Shown piece after piece: positions 43,210 through 51,508 of a DNA stretch of 64,000 nucleotides; positions within the stretch are counted from its first letter, which is position 1, and every line of letters begins with the position of its first letter. The notes below the pieces were generated by a model that saw nothing but the letters and a program-made list of their open reading frames with translations, searched no databases and was not told the DNA's origin. The stretch is from Sporomusa malonica (GTDB taxonomy: Bacteria > Bacillota > Negativicutes > Sporomusales > Sporomusaceae). The DNA is taken from contig NZ_FWXI01000008.1 of NCBI RefSeq assembly GCF_900176355.1, positions 1 to 64,000 of the forward strand, in the 5' to 3' direction. A program made the translations under genes and the position numbers.

Positions 43210-44214
43210 CTATCTACTCAATGCCAATTCTTTACGGTCAGCCGCCTGTGGGGGTTGCTCCAGCCAACCGTATTTAATCATAATCTGCGCTCCATCTTCC
43301 CCAAACTGTGCAATCTCAGCCATGAGACGACCATACTCACCCGCGACATCTACCCTTGTACTTGCTCCCAATGCTGCTCCGTAATTTGCCATACTCATCG
43401 CAATCAAGAGAGTCACTTGTTGCATCATCAGCTTGTCGGAGAAGGGAGCAATAGTCGAATCCGTTACCTCCGAGTCCCATATCGCCGGAGCCGACAGGTC
43501 ATCCTGTTGAAGCAGTGAGCTAAACACTTCAATATGTTTTTGTGATATATCTTGCCCTCTCAAAAAGAACTCGCGGACATCCTGCGACTGCGCGACTTGC
43601 GCAAATCCGATGAGAATCACGCGGCCCATGGCGTTGGTTGATATATTTGCGAACAGGTGAGACAGTTCCAGGGCGTTCAACGGACGGTTCTCGCCCAATA
43701 TACTACCCATAAAACCTGGAGACTCGACAAACTGAACCTGCTTAGGTACCGGAATATACGGCGCTCTAATGTACACCCCCTTTGACAACAAAGTCTGCGT
43801 AACCTTATCACTCAATTCCTTGGTGGAATCGATACAATGCCCGAAATACTGGCGCACGTCTGAACGTACTGCCAGGTTTAAACCCAATGCATACGCCGCC
43901 ATCCCCGCGGCGGAGAGATGCCTCAGATAGCGCAGATAAAAAATATCGGTAAATAGTGGTGGTGCTTGTACATCAACATCTTCATCTGAATATCCTGTAG
44001 GTACTGCCATTCCCTCCTGCTTAAATATTTCCGCTATGGCTTGCACATGCTGCTCTGATAAGCCAAGCGCGAATTGAACGAGAGGCCGTACATCCTGATC
44101 CTTCACTTTCTCCAAAAAGTATTTCAGCGTACACACCGCCATACTATCACTCATATAGTCGAGCCATAAAGTCCCAATTTCAACCGAGGTGAGCCGCAGA
44201 TTTTGTTGTTCCAA
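43210..44214 (-). CDS. DUF3231 family protein
   Basis: 334 aa, two homologous halves (about 5-165 and 170-330) each predicted to form a four-helix, ferritin-like bundle, the pattern of DUF3231. Motifs include LTSVEIGTLWLDYMSDS and LLIAMSMANYGAALG. The family is almost confined to endospore formers and related Firmicutes; a sporulation or coat link is suspected but unproven. No signal peptide. Confidence 0.8.
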   Translation of the reverse strand: MEQQNLRLTSVEIGTLWLDYMSDSMAVCTLKYFLEKVKDQDVRPLVQFALGLSEQHVQAIAEIFKQEGMAVPTGYSDEDVDVQAPPLFTDIFYLRYLRHLSAAGMAAYALGLNLAVRSDVRQYFGHCIDSTKELSDKVTQTLLSKGVYIRAPYIPVPKQVQFVESPGFMGSILGENRPLNALELSHLFANISTNAMGRVILIGFAQVAQSQDVREFFLRGQDISQKHIEVFSSLLQQDDLSAPAIWDSEVTDSTIAPFSDKLMMQQVTLLIAMSMANYGAALGASTRVDVAGEYGRLMAEIAQFGEDGAQIMIKYGWLEQPPQAADRKELALSR

Positions 44215-44458
44215 CTCGAATACACTCCTTTGCCGAAGTAAAGAGTACTATCTTTATCTTTTGCTGTGGTAACCGCAATTATTCGACTGAAGCTATCTTT
44301 TTCCAATCTGTGGCTGCTGATTTGGTTATTTCCCCCATAGGCGGGGATAATAAAACGAGTTTGGGTAGGTTAATTTATCATTGAAACAATAAAGTCTATA
44401 CAACAAAAAATTAACCGATTAAATAGATCCATGTGCCTTGTGATAAGGAGAGACTAGC

Positions 44459-45700
44459 ATGAGCGATAACTATACCCCACGCCGCAAAAGATTGGACCTA
44501 TCAAGGTTCGATACCATGCAGATGCATGTCAGACATCCGTTGGTTGCTGTATGGTGGGCAATGTCGTTTGCGGGCTTTGGTCAAATGATGGTCGGCAGTT
44601 ATGTCAAAGGCTACGTGCTGGTAATTCTCGAGATTATCATTAATATGCAGTCGCATTTAAACCTGGCGATAGTATACTCGTTCACTGGGCGTTTTGAAAT
44701 GGCAAAAGAGGTCCTTGATACCCGTTGGCTTCTGGGCTATGTTCTCATTTATGTTTATGGCGTATGGGATTCCTACAACCTTACCGTGAACACCAATAAG
44801 CTGGCGGTGCTTGCTGCCAGAGAAAAAGCTCCGATTGATGTATTCAAAATGATACCGTTTAGCATCAACTACTTAGACATAAGGGTGCCGTGGGTGAGTG
44901 CTTTCTGGAGCCTCGTGCTGCCGGGATTGGGACATATGTATGTTCTGCGAATGGCTACCGGCTATTTCTTGATTGGTTTTTGGTTTCTATGCGCCTACTA
45001 TTCGAGAATATTTGAAGTCCTGCATTTTACCTTTTTGGGAGACTTTGCCCAGGCTATCGCCGTTGCTGATCCGCAATGGCTGCTGTTCATGCCCTCGATT
45101 TACGGCTATGCTATTTACGAGGCATACTCTTCTACTGTAGAACTTAACAAAATATTCGATATAGAGCTACGTGAATTTCTCCAGAAGAGATACCAAGCGT
45201 TTGCGCTTGATCTTCCCTTTTTGAAAACAGAGGAGGCAGCCGAAGTGTTAATAGCGGCAACTTTTGATCATTCACAATTCGTTGAGCTGGCAATCACAGA
45301 ATTGGAAGAGAAAGGCATAGCCAAAGATAAGATACTAGCTATTCCTCTCGTACAGGAGCATAAGGACTTTGCCATCTTAGATACCATCCACCGCGCCGAC
45401 GGGGTAAGTATCTTTGATACTGCCTCCGTGTTTGGGACCACCGGCATGACGCTGGGAGTAATATATGGTTTTATCTGGTCCTGGGGACCGATAATATGGG
45501 GCCTAATTGGTCTAATTGCCGGATCAGCCATGGGGTTCATCTTGGATTATCTGTTAACTAAGAGAATAATATCCACTGAAAGAAAAGCCAAGGAATCAGA
45601 GCTGGTGCTGATAGTTAGCTGCGAGAAATATCAAAGTGCTTTAGTTGAGAAAGTTCTGCGAAGCAATACTGCTTTCGGGGTTGGCAAGGTAACTGCATAA
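44459..45700 (+). CDS. Unknown membrane protein with duplicated TM unit and C-terminal glycine-zipper domain
   Basis: 413 aa, not recognised by name. Residues ~24-115 and ~140-235 are two copies of one unit: [HP/VPW]-V-A-[FV]-W..., G-G-M/Y-V, G-Y, then F-G-x-F-x-x-A, W-L-L, I-Y-x-Y and a final NK(L/I). The second has the PGLGHMY motif seen in TM2-like proteins. Residues ~255-413 form a second domain: a beta-alpha segment (LIAATFDHSQFVELA), then a Gly-rich double membrane helix (GTTGMTLGVIYG...GLIGLIAGSAMG). A homologue split in two lies at 54578-55810. ATG behind AAGGAGAGACTAGC. Confidence 0.7.
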   Translation: MSDNYTPRRKRLDLSRFDTMQMHVRHPLVAVWWAMSFAGFGQMMVGSYVKGYVLVILEIIINMQSHLNLAIVYSFTGRFEMAKEVLDTRWLLGYVLIYVYGVWDSYNLTVNTNKLAVLAAREKAPIDVFKMIPFSINYLDIRVPWVSAFWSLVLPGLGHMYVLRMATGYFLIGFWFLCAYYSRIFEVLHFTFLGDFAQAIAVADPQWLLFMPSIYGYAIYEAYSSTVELNKIFDIELREFLQKRYQAFALDLPFLKTEEAAEVLIAATFDHSQFVELAITELEEKGIAKDKILAIPLVQEHKDFAILDTIHRADGVSIFDTASVFGTTGMTLGVIYGFIWSWGPIIWGLIGLIAGSAMGFILDYLLTKRIISTERKAKESELVLIVSCEKYQSALVEKVLRSNTAFGVGKVTA

Positions 45701-45718
45701 TTGTCATAAAAATCATCA

Positions 45719-45748
45719 TTGACAAAACAACATTTGTATGTTACAAAT
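45719..45748 (+). promoter_or_regulatory. marR promoter with ATTTGTA-N3-TACAAAT operator
   Basis: TTGACA at 45719-45724, 17-bp spacer, -10 TACAAA at 45742-45747. ATTTGTATGTTACAAAT (45732-45748), a perfect 7-3-7 inverted repeat, overlaps the -10. The same operator sits before the next gene. Confidence 0.8.
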
Positions 45749-45771
45749 ATTTTAAAGGGGCGATCCAATAA

Positions 45772-46245
45772 ATGCCAAATCATATTAATGACCTAGATAA
45801 ATATAATCGCTGTGTCGAAGACATCGGCGAACTGCTGCAGCGGACAGTACGAATTTGCCAACTATTTGAACGCGAACAAATCAAAATCCATGGATTTACC
45901 AGTTCACAATGCCATATACTGTTGGAAATTCTCAAAAACGAGACGCTAACCATTAACGAAATCAGCGCTAAAATGAATTTGGAGATAAGTACTATTACCA
46001 GAATTATGGATATTCTAGTGCGCGACCAACTCCTCGTGCGAAACCGCCTTAGTCATGACAAACGAATTGTTGAGGCATCTCTAACTGAAAAAGGAAAACA
46101 GGAAGCCTACAAATTACAGGAAACTATCCGCGACTATTATAAGAACGTAATATCCTACCTCCCCCCCGGCCATGTGCGTGAAGTAATGAGCGCAGTTGAA
46201 CTGCTGCTGTCAGCAGTAGAACGGTCAACTCGCCGCAGTCTATAA
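45772..46245 (+). CDS. MarR family repressor of the lysA-dapL operon
   Basis: 157 aa winged-helix dimer. DNA-binding part INEISAKMNLEISTITRIMDILVRDQLL (split about residues 62-89) and wing SHDKRIVEASLTEKGK. One conserved Cys lies in VRICQLF and another in SQCHILL, near the dimer/ligand region. Its promoter and the lysA promoter carry the same palindromic operator, so it should repress itself and the DAP/lysine genes. Ligand unknown. ATG behind AAGGGGCGATCC. Confidence 0.87.
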   Translation: MPNHINDLDKYNRCVEDIGELLQRTVRICQLFEREQIKIHGFTSSQCHILLEILKNETLTINEISAKMNLEISTITRIMDILVRDQLLVRNRLSHDKRIVEASLTEKGKQEAYKLQETIRDYYKNVISYLPPGHVREVMSAVELLLSAVERSTRRSL

Positions 46246-46258
46246 ATTTTTTTCGAAT

Positions 46259-46279
46259 ATATTTGTATTATACAAATAT
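46259..46279 (+). promoter_or_regulatory. MarR operator upstream of lysA
   Basis: ATATTTGTA-TTA-TACAAATAT, a perfect 9-3-9 inverted repeat 31 bp before the lysA start, sharing the ATTTGTA/TACAAAT arms of the site ahead of marR. The centre TATTAT can serve as a -10 box, so binding would block it. Confidence 0.8.
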
Positions 46280-46309
46280 CATAAAAATCATAAGGAGGGA
46301 CATAAACTC

Positions 46310-47578
46310 ATGCAGTATATTCAAGCCAAAGTAACCCAGGAGGCAAATTTCTATGGAAAACTAAACCCAGTTGAGCTTATTGAAAAATACGGGGGCCCGC
46401 TATACATTTACAGTGAGCGAATACTCCGTGAACGTTGCCGGGATATCAAGCGACTAATGAGAGGTCCGAATTTTATCGTGAATTACTCGGCAAAGGCCAA
46501 TAGCAATCTGTCATTACTCAAAATCATTAAAGATGAAGGCTGTTGTGTTGACGCGATGTCACCTGGTGAAATCTATGTGCAACTGCAGGCAGGGTTTCAA
46601 CCCGCACAAATTCTCTACATTGGCAACAACGTCTCAGCAGAGGAAATGAACTATGCCATTAATCAGGGCATCCAGGTAAGCGTTGATTCGCTGTCACAAC
46701 TAGAATTATATGGAAAAATCAACCCGCACAGCACTGTCGTTGCCCGGTTTAATACAGGGGTTGGCGCCGGGCACCACAAAAAAGTGGTCACTGGCGGCGA
46801 AAAAACCAAATTTGGAATTGAAACTGCATTCATACCAGAGGTAAAGGATATTCTCCAAAAGTATCATCTACGCCTTATCGGAATTAACCAACATATCGGA
46901 TCGCACTTCATGGATACCCATTCGTATATCAGCGGTGTTCAGGCACTGCTGGATGTAGCAACGCAATTTCCAGATCTGGAATTTATCGACCTCGGCGGCG
47001 GGTTTGGCATACCCTATCACAAATATGAAAATGAACAGCGCCTTGATTTGGCTGAGTTGAGCGAAAAATTAGAAGTAATCCTTACCAAATGGGTCAACAC
47101 CTACGGTAAACAAATGAATTTTAAAGTCGAGCCTGGCCGTTATTTAGTAGCCGAGTGCGGTATTCTCCTGGGCAAGGTCCATACGGTTAAGACGAATTAT
47201 ATGACAAAATATATTGGCACAGATCTAGGATTTAATGTACTCATGCGGCCGGTTCTATACAATTCCTATCACGATATTGAAATCTACCGCAGCAGTAATA
47301 TGCAATCAAGATGCCAGGAAGCAGTCACTATTGTCGGAAATATCTGCGAAAGCGGCGATATCATTGCCGAAGAGCGAAAACTCCCAGAAGTATTTGAAGA
47401 AGACATTATCGGGGTGCTGGATGCTGGCGCCTATGGTTATTCCATGGCATCTAATTACAACAACCGCCTCCGCCCTGCCGAAGTCCTAATCACAACCCAA
47501 GGTGACGATGTGTTGATCCGGCAAAGAGAAACACTGGAAGACTTGGTACGGCATTATAACAGCAACGCTCATTATTAA
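46310..47578 (+). CDS. lysA: Diaminopimelate decarboxylase-like protein
   Basis: Fold-III PLP decarboxylase, 422 aa; DAP decarboxylase makes lysine from meso-DAP. PLP lysine in VNYSAKANSN (about residue 59), GGGFGIPY, EPGRYLVAECG (about 283), substrate-binding CESGD (about 347) and DAGAYGYSMASNYNNRLRPAE. The last two match DAP decarboxylases; a relaxed lysine/ornithine decarboxylase as in Selenomonas is an alternative. ATG behind AGGAGGGACATAAACTC. Paired with dapL and controlled by a MarR protein, which is unusual for a biosynthetic lysA. Confidence 0.83.
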   Translation: MQYIQAKVTQEANFYGKLNPVELIEKYGGPLYIYSERILRERCRDIKRLMRGPNFIVNYSAKANSNLSLLKIIKDEGCCVDAMSPGEIYVQLQAGFQPAQILYIGNNVSAEEMNYAINQGIQVSVDSLSQLELYGKINPHSTVVARFNTGVGAGHHKKVVTGGEKTKFGIETAFIPEVKDILQKYHLRLIGINQHIGSHFMDTHSYISGVQALLDVATQFPDLEFIDLGGGFGIPYHKYENEQRLDLAELSEKLEVILTKWVNTYGKQMNFKVEPGRYLVAECGILLGKVHTVKTNYMTKYIGTDLGFNVLMRPVLYNSYHDIEIYRSSNMQSRCQEAVTIVGNICESGDIIAEERKLPEVFEEDIIGVLDAGAYGYSMASNYNNRLRPAEVLITTQGDDVLIRQRETLEDLVRHYNSNAHY

Positions 47579-47606
47579 AAATTTGAAATGTGAAAGGAGT
47601 AAATCA

Positions 47607-48845
47607 ATGCAAGAAAGCTTTATTCAACAGACATTTGCTCAACGCATTGGGGGAAATCAGTTTGGTAAAGATACAGTTTTATATAAGTTTGAAAAAATAA
47701 AAAGGGCCAAAAGAGCCGCAATAGCAAAGAATCCAGAAATGAAACTGATTGATTTGGGAGTCGGCGAGCCGGATTGGATGGCTGAGCCAGAGGTTATTGA
47801 AATATTATACAATCAAGCCCAACAAAAAGAAAATCGGGGCTATACCGATAACGGCATTCAAGATTTCAAAGCTGCAGCTGTCAGCTATATGGAGTCAGTA
47901 TATAATGTTTCCGCTTTAGATCCTTTAACTGAAGTAAACCATGGCATTGGTTCCAAACCTATTTTGGCACTCCTGCCGTTAGCATTTATAAACCCTGGCG
48001 ACATTACCATTATGACGGTTCCTGGTTATCCAATTATGGGTACCACGACCAAAGCTTTGTATGGCGAAGTTATAAACTTGCCACTACTAGAAGAAAATGC
48101 ATTCCTTCCCAACTTGGATTCACTCACTGCCGAACAACGCCGCAAAGCCAAATTATTATATATCAATTATCCAAACAACCCAACCGGTGCCATTGCAACT
48201 AAAGAATTCTACGAAAAAGTAGTCCAATTCGCCCGTGAAAACCAAATCATCGTCGTCTCTGATGCGGCCTATGCAGCCCTCACTTTTGGCGGCGAGAAAC
48301 CGCTGAGCTTCCTGTCAGTAGACGGCGCCAAAGAGGTAGGCGTAGAAATCCACTCCTTATCCAAAGCCTATAACATGACCGGTTGGCGAATAGCCTTCAT
48401 TTGTGGTAACGAGCTAGTTGTCAAAGGCTTTGCTGCCGTGAAAGACAACAATGATTCAGGCCAATTCGCTGCAATCCAAAAAGCAGGAGCCTACTGCTTG
48501 CACCACCCGGAAATCACAGAGAAAACGGCCTTAAAGTACTCCCGTCGTCATGACATGCTGGTCGAAACCTTGACTAGTGTTGGATTTTCCGTAAGAAAGC
48601 CCAAGGCCTCTTTTTATCTCTATGTCCGCATACCGCAAGGAACAAAAGATGGGCGTGTATTTAATTCAGCAGAGGAGTTTTCCGAATATCTCATCACTGA
48701 GAAATTAATTTCCACCGTTCCCTGGGATGACGCCGGCGCCTATATACGATTCTCAGTCACGTTTGAAGCCGCAGATGTTGAAGAGGAACACCGGGTTATT
48801 GCTGAGATAAAACAGCGTTTATCCAGCACTGATTTTGTCTTTTAA
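47607..48845 (+). CDS. dapL: LL-diaminopimelate aminotransferase (DapL-like)
   Basis: Class I/II PLP aminotransferase, 412 aa. In the DapL pathway it converts tetrahydrodipicolinate straight to LL-DAP with glutamate. Motifs: DLGVGEPDW (about 43-51), YPNNPTGA (about 187-194), SDAAYA and PLP lysine in SLSKAYNMTGWR (about 250). The start at 47607 follows AAAGGAG; an in-frame start 24 bp earlier has none. 28 bp after lysA. The last 27 bp overlap the convergent SGNH gene. Another aminotransferase specificity is possible, but the lysA partner supports DAP. Confidence 0.78.
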   Translation: MQESFIQQTFAQRIGGNQFGKDTVLYKFEKIKRAKRAAIAKNPEMKLIDLGVGEPDWMAEPEVIEILYNQAQQKENRGYTDNGIQDFKAAAVSYMESVYNVSALDPLTEVNHGIGSKPILALLPLAFINPGDITIMTVPGYPIMGTTTKALYGEVINLPLLEENAFLPNLDSLTAEQRRKAKLLYINYPNNPTGAIATKEFYEKVVQFARENQIIVVSDAAYAALTFGGEKPLSFLSVDGAKEVGVEIHSLSKAYNMTGWRIAFICGNELVVKGFAAVKDNNDSGQFAAIQKAGAYCLHHPEITEKTALKYSRRHDMLVETLTSVGFSVRKPKASFYLYVRIPQGTKDGRVFNSAEEFSEYLITEKLISTVPWDDAGAYIRFSVTFEAADVEEEHRVIAEIKQRLSSTDFVF

Positions 48846-49370
48846 TAAATTCAATGCAACCTTTGCCATCACTCTATACCCTTCTTCATTTGGGTGAAGT
48901 ACGTCGGCATAAAGCTCTAATTTGGTCTGCCTACCTCCGGCTTCCATAAACGCACTATAAAAATCAATCATGCATATGTTATTAGCCATGCCATATTCTC
49001 GCATATCTGCGCGGTATAGACCAAGAATACGTTCATCTTTAGAATAATTACAGGGTATTGGTATGCCGATGATTGGTATAATTCCATTTTGCACAGCGAG
49101 ATCCACCATACGGGAAATATTATCATAAACCTCTTCAGCCGCCACACCGGCGCAAGCATCATTAGTCCCACCCATTATGATTACATGCGATGGTGAGCAC
49201 CTGACAACATCATTACTAAACCGTGCCAGCATTCCCGCACTTGTGTCGCCATTAACACCTTTATTGATAATAGGAATACCCAACTCTTTATTAACCAAAT
49301 TGCCCCATGCTGAGTCAGGTGTATACGGAAACCCGTACGTAATAGAATCACCTATTGCAACTACTTTCAT
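48819..49370 (-). CDS. SGNH/GDSL hydrolase
   Basis: 183 aa cytosolic esterase or lipase of the SGNH fold: block I AIGDSITYG (Ser near residue 8), block II GVNGDT, block III GGTND, and block V DVLHPNEEGY with catalytic Asp and His (about 161-164). Resembles TesA/YpmR-type lysophospholipase-like proteins. No signal peptide. Convergent with and overlapping dapL by 27 bp; upstream of it lies the nucleoside transporter operon in the same orientation, about 30 bp away, so it may be its last gene. Confidence 0.85.
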   Translation of the reverse strand: MKVVAIGDSITYGFPYTPDSAWGNLVNKELGIPIINKGVNGDTSAGMLARFSNDVVRCSPSHVIIMGGTNDACAGVAAEEVYDNISRMVDLAVQNGIIPIIGIPIPCNYSKDERILGLYRADMREYGMANNICMIDFYSAFMEAGGRQTKLELYADVLHPNEEGYRVMAKVALNLLKDKISAG

Positions 49371-49400
49371 AATTGTTGGATCACTTCCTTTGATAATCCC

Positions 49401-50345
49401 TTATCGCTTTCCATGGTCAAAGGGTTGACCGGATGCACGCGGTGGTTGTGAGGTTTTTGAAAACAAGACAAGTACTAGCAGTGTAACAATATAGGGGAAG
49501 GTTTTAAGTGCTACGCCAGGTATCTGCGCCAAAGCCGGGATAGCCTGCGCAGATGTTGCTATTGTGCTGGCATAACCAAAAAAAGCGGTAGCCCCTAAAA
49601 TACCAAGCGGTTTCCATTGCCCGAAAATCAGTGCCGCCAAAGCTAAAAAGCCTAACCCAAATACCGTACCGTTAAACTCACCCGAATAAGTTGTAAGAAT
49701 AATGGCACCGCCTAGCCCGGCACATGCACCTGATATGATGACCGCAGCATAACGTATAAACTGAACATTAACCCCTGCCGAAGCAACAGCCTGTGGATGT
49801 TCCCCACAAGCTCTAAGACGCAGCCCGAAGACTGTCCTGTATAAGACAAAATAGGCAACCGTCAAAATGAACAGCGTAAGCCAGGTTGTTGCGTAGGTAT
49901 TAGAAAATAATAATTTGCCGACCACCGGCACCTCATTAAGTACAGGTATGTCAAACCGGGTAAATGGGTTAATCTGAATGTTGCCGCTGCCTGTTACATT
50001 GCGTGCGATAAACACCGTAATCGCACCGGCAATCATGTTAATGGCTGTCCCGCTGATTACCTGATTGGCTTGTAAACTAATGCTGGCAAACGCATGCAAA
50101 AGGGAAAAAAGTGCGCCTGCCAGTACCGCCGCTAAAAGGCCAATCCAAAGAGCCTGGCTGTGCATAATCGGCTGCAAAACCGATATTGTGATAGCTGCCG
50201 CAAAAGAACCGATAACCATCAGGCCCTCCAGCCCGATATTAACCACACCGCTCCGCTCGGAATACAGACCGCCAATCGCGGTAATAAGCAAAGGAATGGC
50301 AAACGCTATTGCATAGGGTGAAATCTGCTGCAAAATCTGCCACAC
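49401..50345 (-). CDS. BMP-type nucleoside ABC transporter permease 2
   Basis: 314 aa, about nine to ten hydrophobic segments, branched-chain-type permease of the YufQ/NupC group: SERSGVVNIGLEGLMVIGSF (about 29-48) is the hallmark. GTG start seven bases after GGAGGGG. Fourth gene of the importer operon. Confidence 0.85.
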   Translation of the reverse strand: MWQILQQISPYAIAFAIPLLITAIGGLYSERSGVVNIGLEGLMVIGSFAAAITISVLQPIMHSQALWIGLLAAVLAGALFSLLHAFASISLQANQVISGTAINMIAGAITVFIARNVTGSGNIQINPFTRFDIPVLNEVPVVGKLLFSNTYATTWLTLFILTVAYFVLYRTVFGLRLRACGEHPQAVASAGVNVQFIRYAAVIISGACAGLGGAIILTTYSGEFNGTVFGLGFLALAALIFGQWKPLGILGATAFFGYASTIATSAQAIPALAQIPGVALKTFPYIVTLLVLVLFSKTSQPPRASGQPFDHGKR

Positions 50346-50424
50346 ATCAGGCCCCTCCTTTTTGGTCTACCAAAATTTATAACGCAATTCTGTTGACATA
50401 AGAACGACTAAGGCTTCTGCTGGC

Positions 50425-50451
50425 GCCCTGAAGGGCTTGGCACAAGCCAAG
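50425..50451 (-). repeat. Paired hairpins between permease genes
   Basis: CTTGGC-TTGT-GCCAAG and GCCCTTCAGGGC lie back to back in the 113-bp gap between the two permease genes. They may stabilise or process the mRNA; no T-run follows. Confidence 0.4.
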
Positions 50452-50458
50452 TCTTTTC

Positions 50459-51508
50459 TTATCTCTTTATAACCTTATCAATACCTTTTTCAATAAGTAC
50501 ACTTGTGGCGGCAAAATAAATAATTGTGGCAATGATGGTGTCGGCAATTTCCGGCGGTATGCTGGTCATAGCGTTCATAAAACCTTTGCCGGAATATAAC
50601 AACCCAAAAAATAACGCGGCTGCCAATACTCCCCACGGTGAATTGGCTCCTAATAAAGCTACCGCAATACCGTCAATTCCTTGTGACGGCAATATCCCGA
50701 TTTGAAGGTTGGTAGCATAACCGCAGTATAGCGTCATCCCACCCAATCCGGCCAGGGCCCCGGCGATCACCATAGAAAGAACAATACTACGGCCAGCATT
50801 AATACCTGCGTATTCTGCCGCATGTTGATTGAACCCCACAGCCTTTAATTCAAAACCAAGCGTTGTTCGCTGCAATATAAATACACTAAGCAAAACAGCG
50901 GCAATTGCCAAAAATATCCCTATATTAATATACGAGCCGTCAAACAGCTGCGAAAGCCACTCTGTACGCAGTGAGGCAGACACCGGGATATTCCTGGATT
51001 CTGTTTCAAAGGAACCTTTGAAGTAGGCTGGAACCAGATAGTATACCAGCCAGTAGGCTATCCAGTTAAGCATAATGGTAGAAACCACTTCATGTACATT
51101 AAACTTGGCTTTCAGCCAGCCTGGGATTGCCGCCCATAATCCACCACATACCAGCGCCGTCAAAATCATAACAGTTAACAAGAGCGGCTTAGGAAAGTCG
51201 AATGTTAATCCCACTGCAGTAGCGCAAAAGCCGCCGATTAACATTTGACCTGCTGCTCCGATATTAAAAAGGCCTGTTTTAAAAGCGAAAGCTACCGACA
51301 GCCCGGTAAATATCAAGGGCACAGCTGTTGCAATTGTGTTCCCGACCCGTTCCAAGCTCATTAAACCGCCCCGAAATAAAAACTCATAGCCGGTTACCCA
51401 ATCATGACCGGTCAAAATCATAAACCCGGCTCCGGCTACCAAGCCTAAGAGAATGGTCAGCAGCAAAATGACAGCTTCTTTTTGACTTTGCCAATTTATC
51501 GTAGTCAA
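50459..51508 (-). CDS. BMP-type nucleoside ABC transporter permease 1
   Basis: 349 aa, YufP/NupB group, about ten membrane segments, with FKTGLFNIGAAGQMLIGGF (about 76-94) and GIDGIAVALLGANSPWG near the C-terminus. TTG start, two codons' distance from the ATPase stop (TAATTG), behind AAGGAGGCAGAC. Confidence 0.86.
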   Translation of the reverse strand: MTTINWQSQKEAVILLLTILLGLVAGAGFMILTGHDWVTGYEFLFRGGLMSLERVGNTIATAVPLIFTGLSVAFAFKTGLFNIGAAGQMLIGGFCATAVGLTFDFPKPLLLTVMILTALVCGGLWAAIPGWLKAKFNVHEVVSTIMLNWIAYWLVYYLVPAYFKGSFETESRNIPVSASLRTEWLSQLFDGSYINIGIFLAIAAVLLSVFILQRTTLGFELKAVGFNQHAAEYAGINAGRSIVLSMVIAGALAGLGGMTLYCGYATNLQIGILPSQGIDGIAVALLGANSPWGVLAAALFFGLLYSGKGFMNAMTSIPPEIADTIIATIIYFAATSVLIEKGIDKVIKR

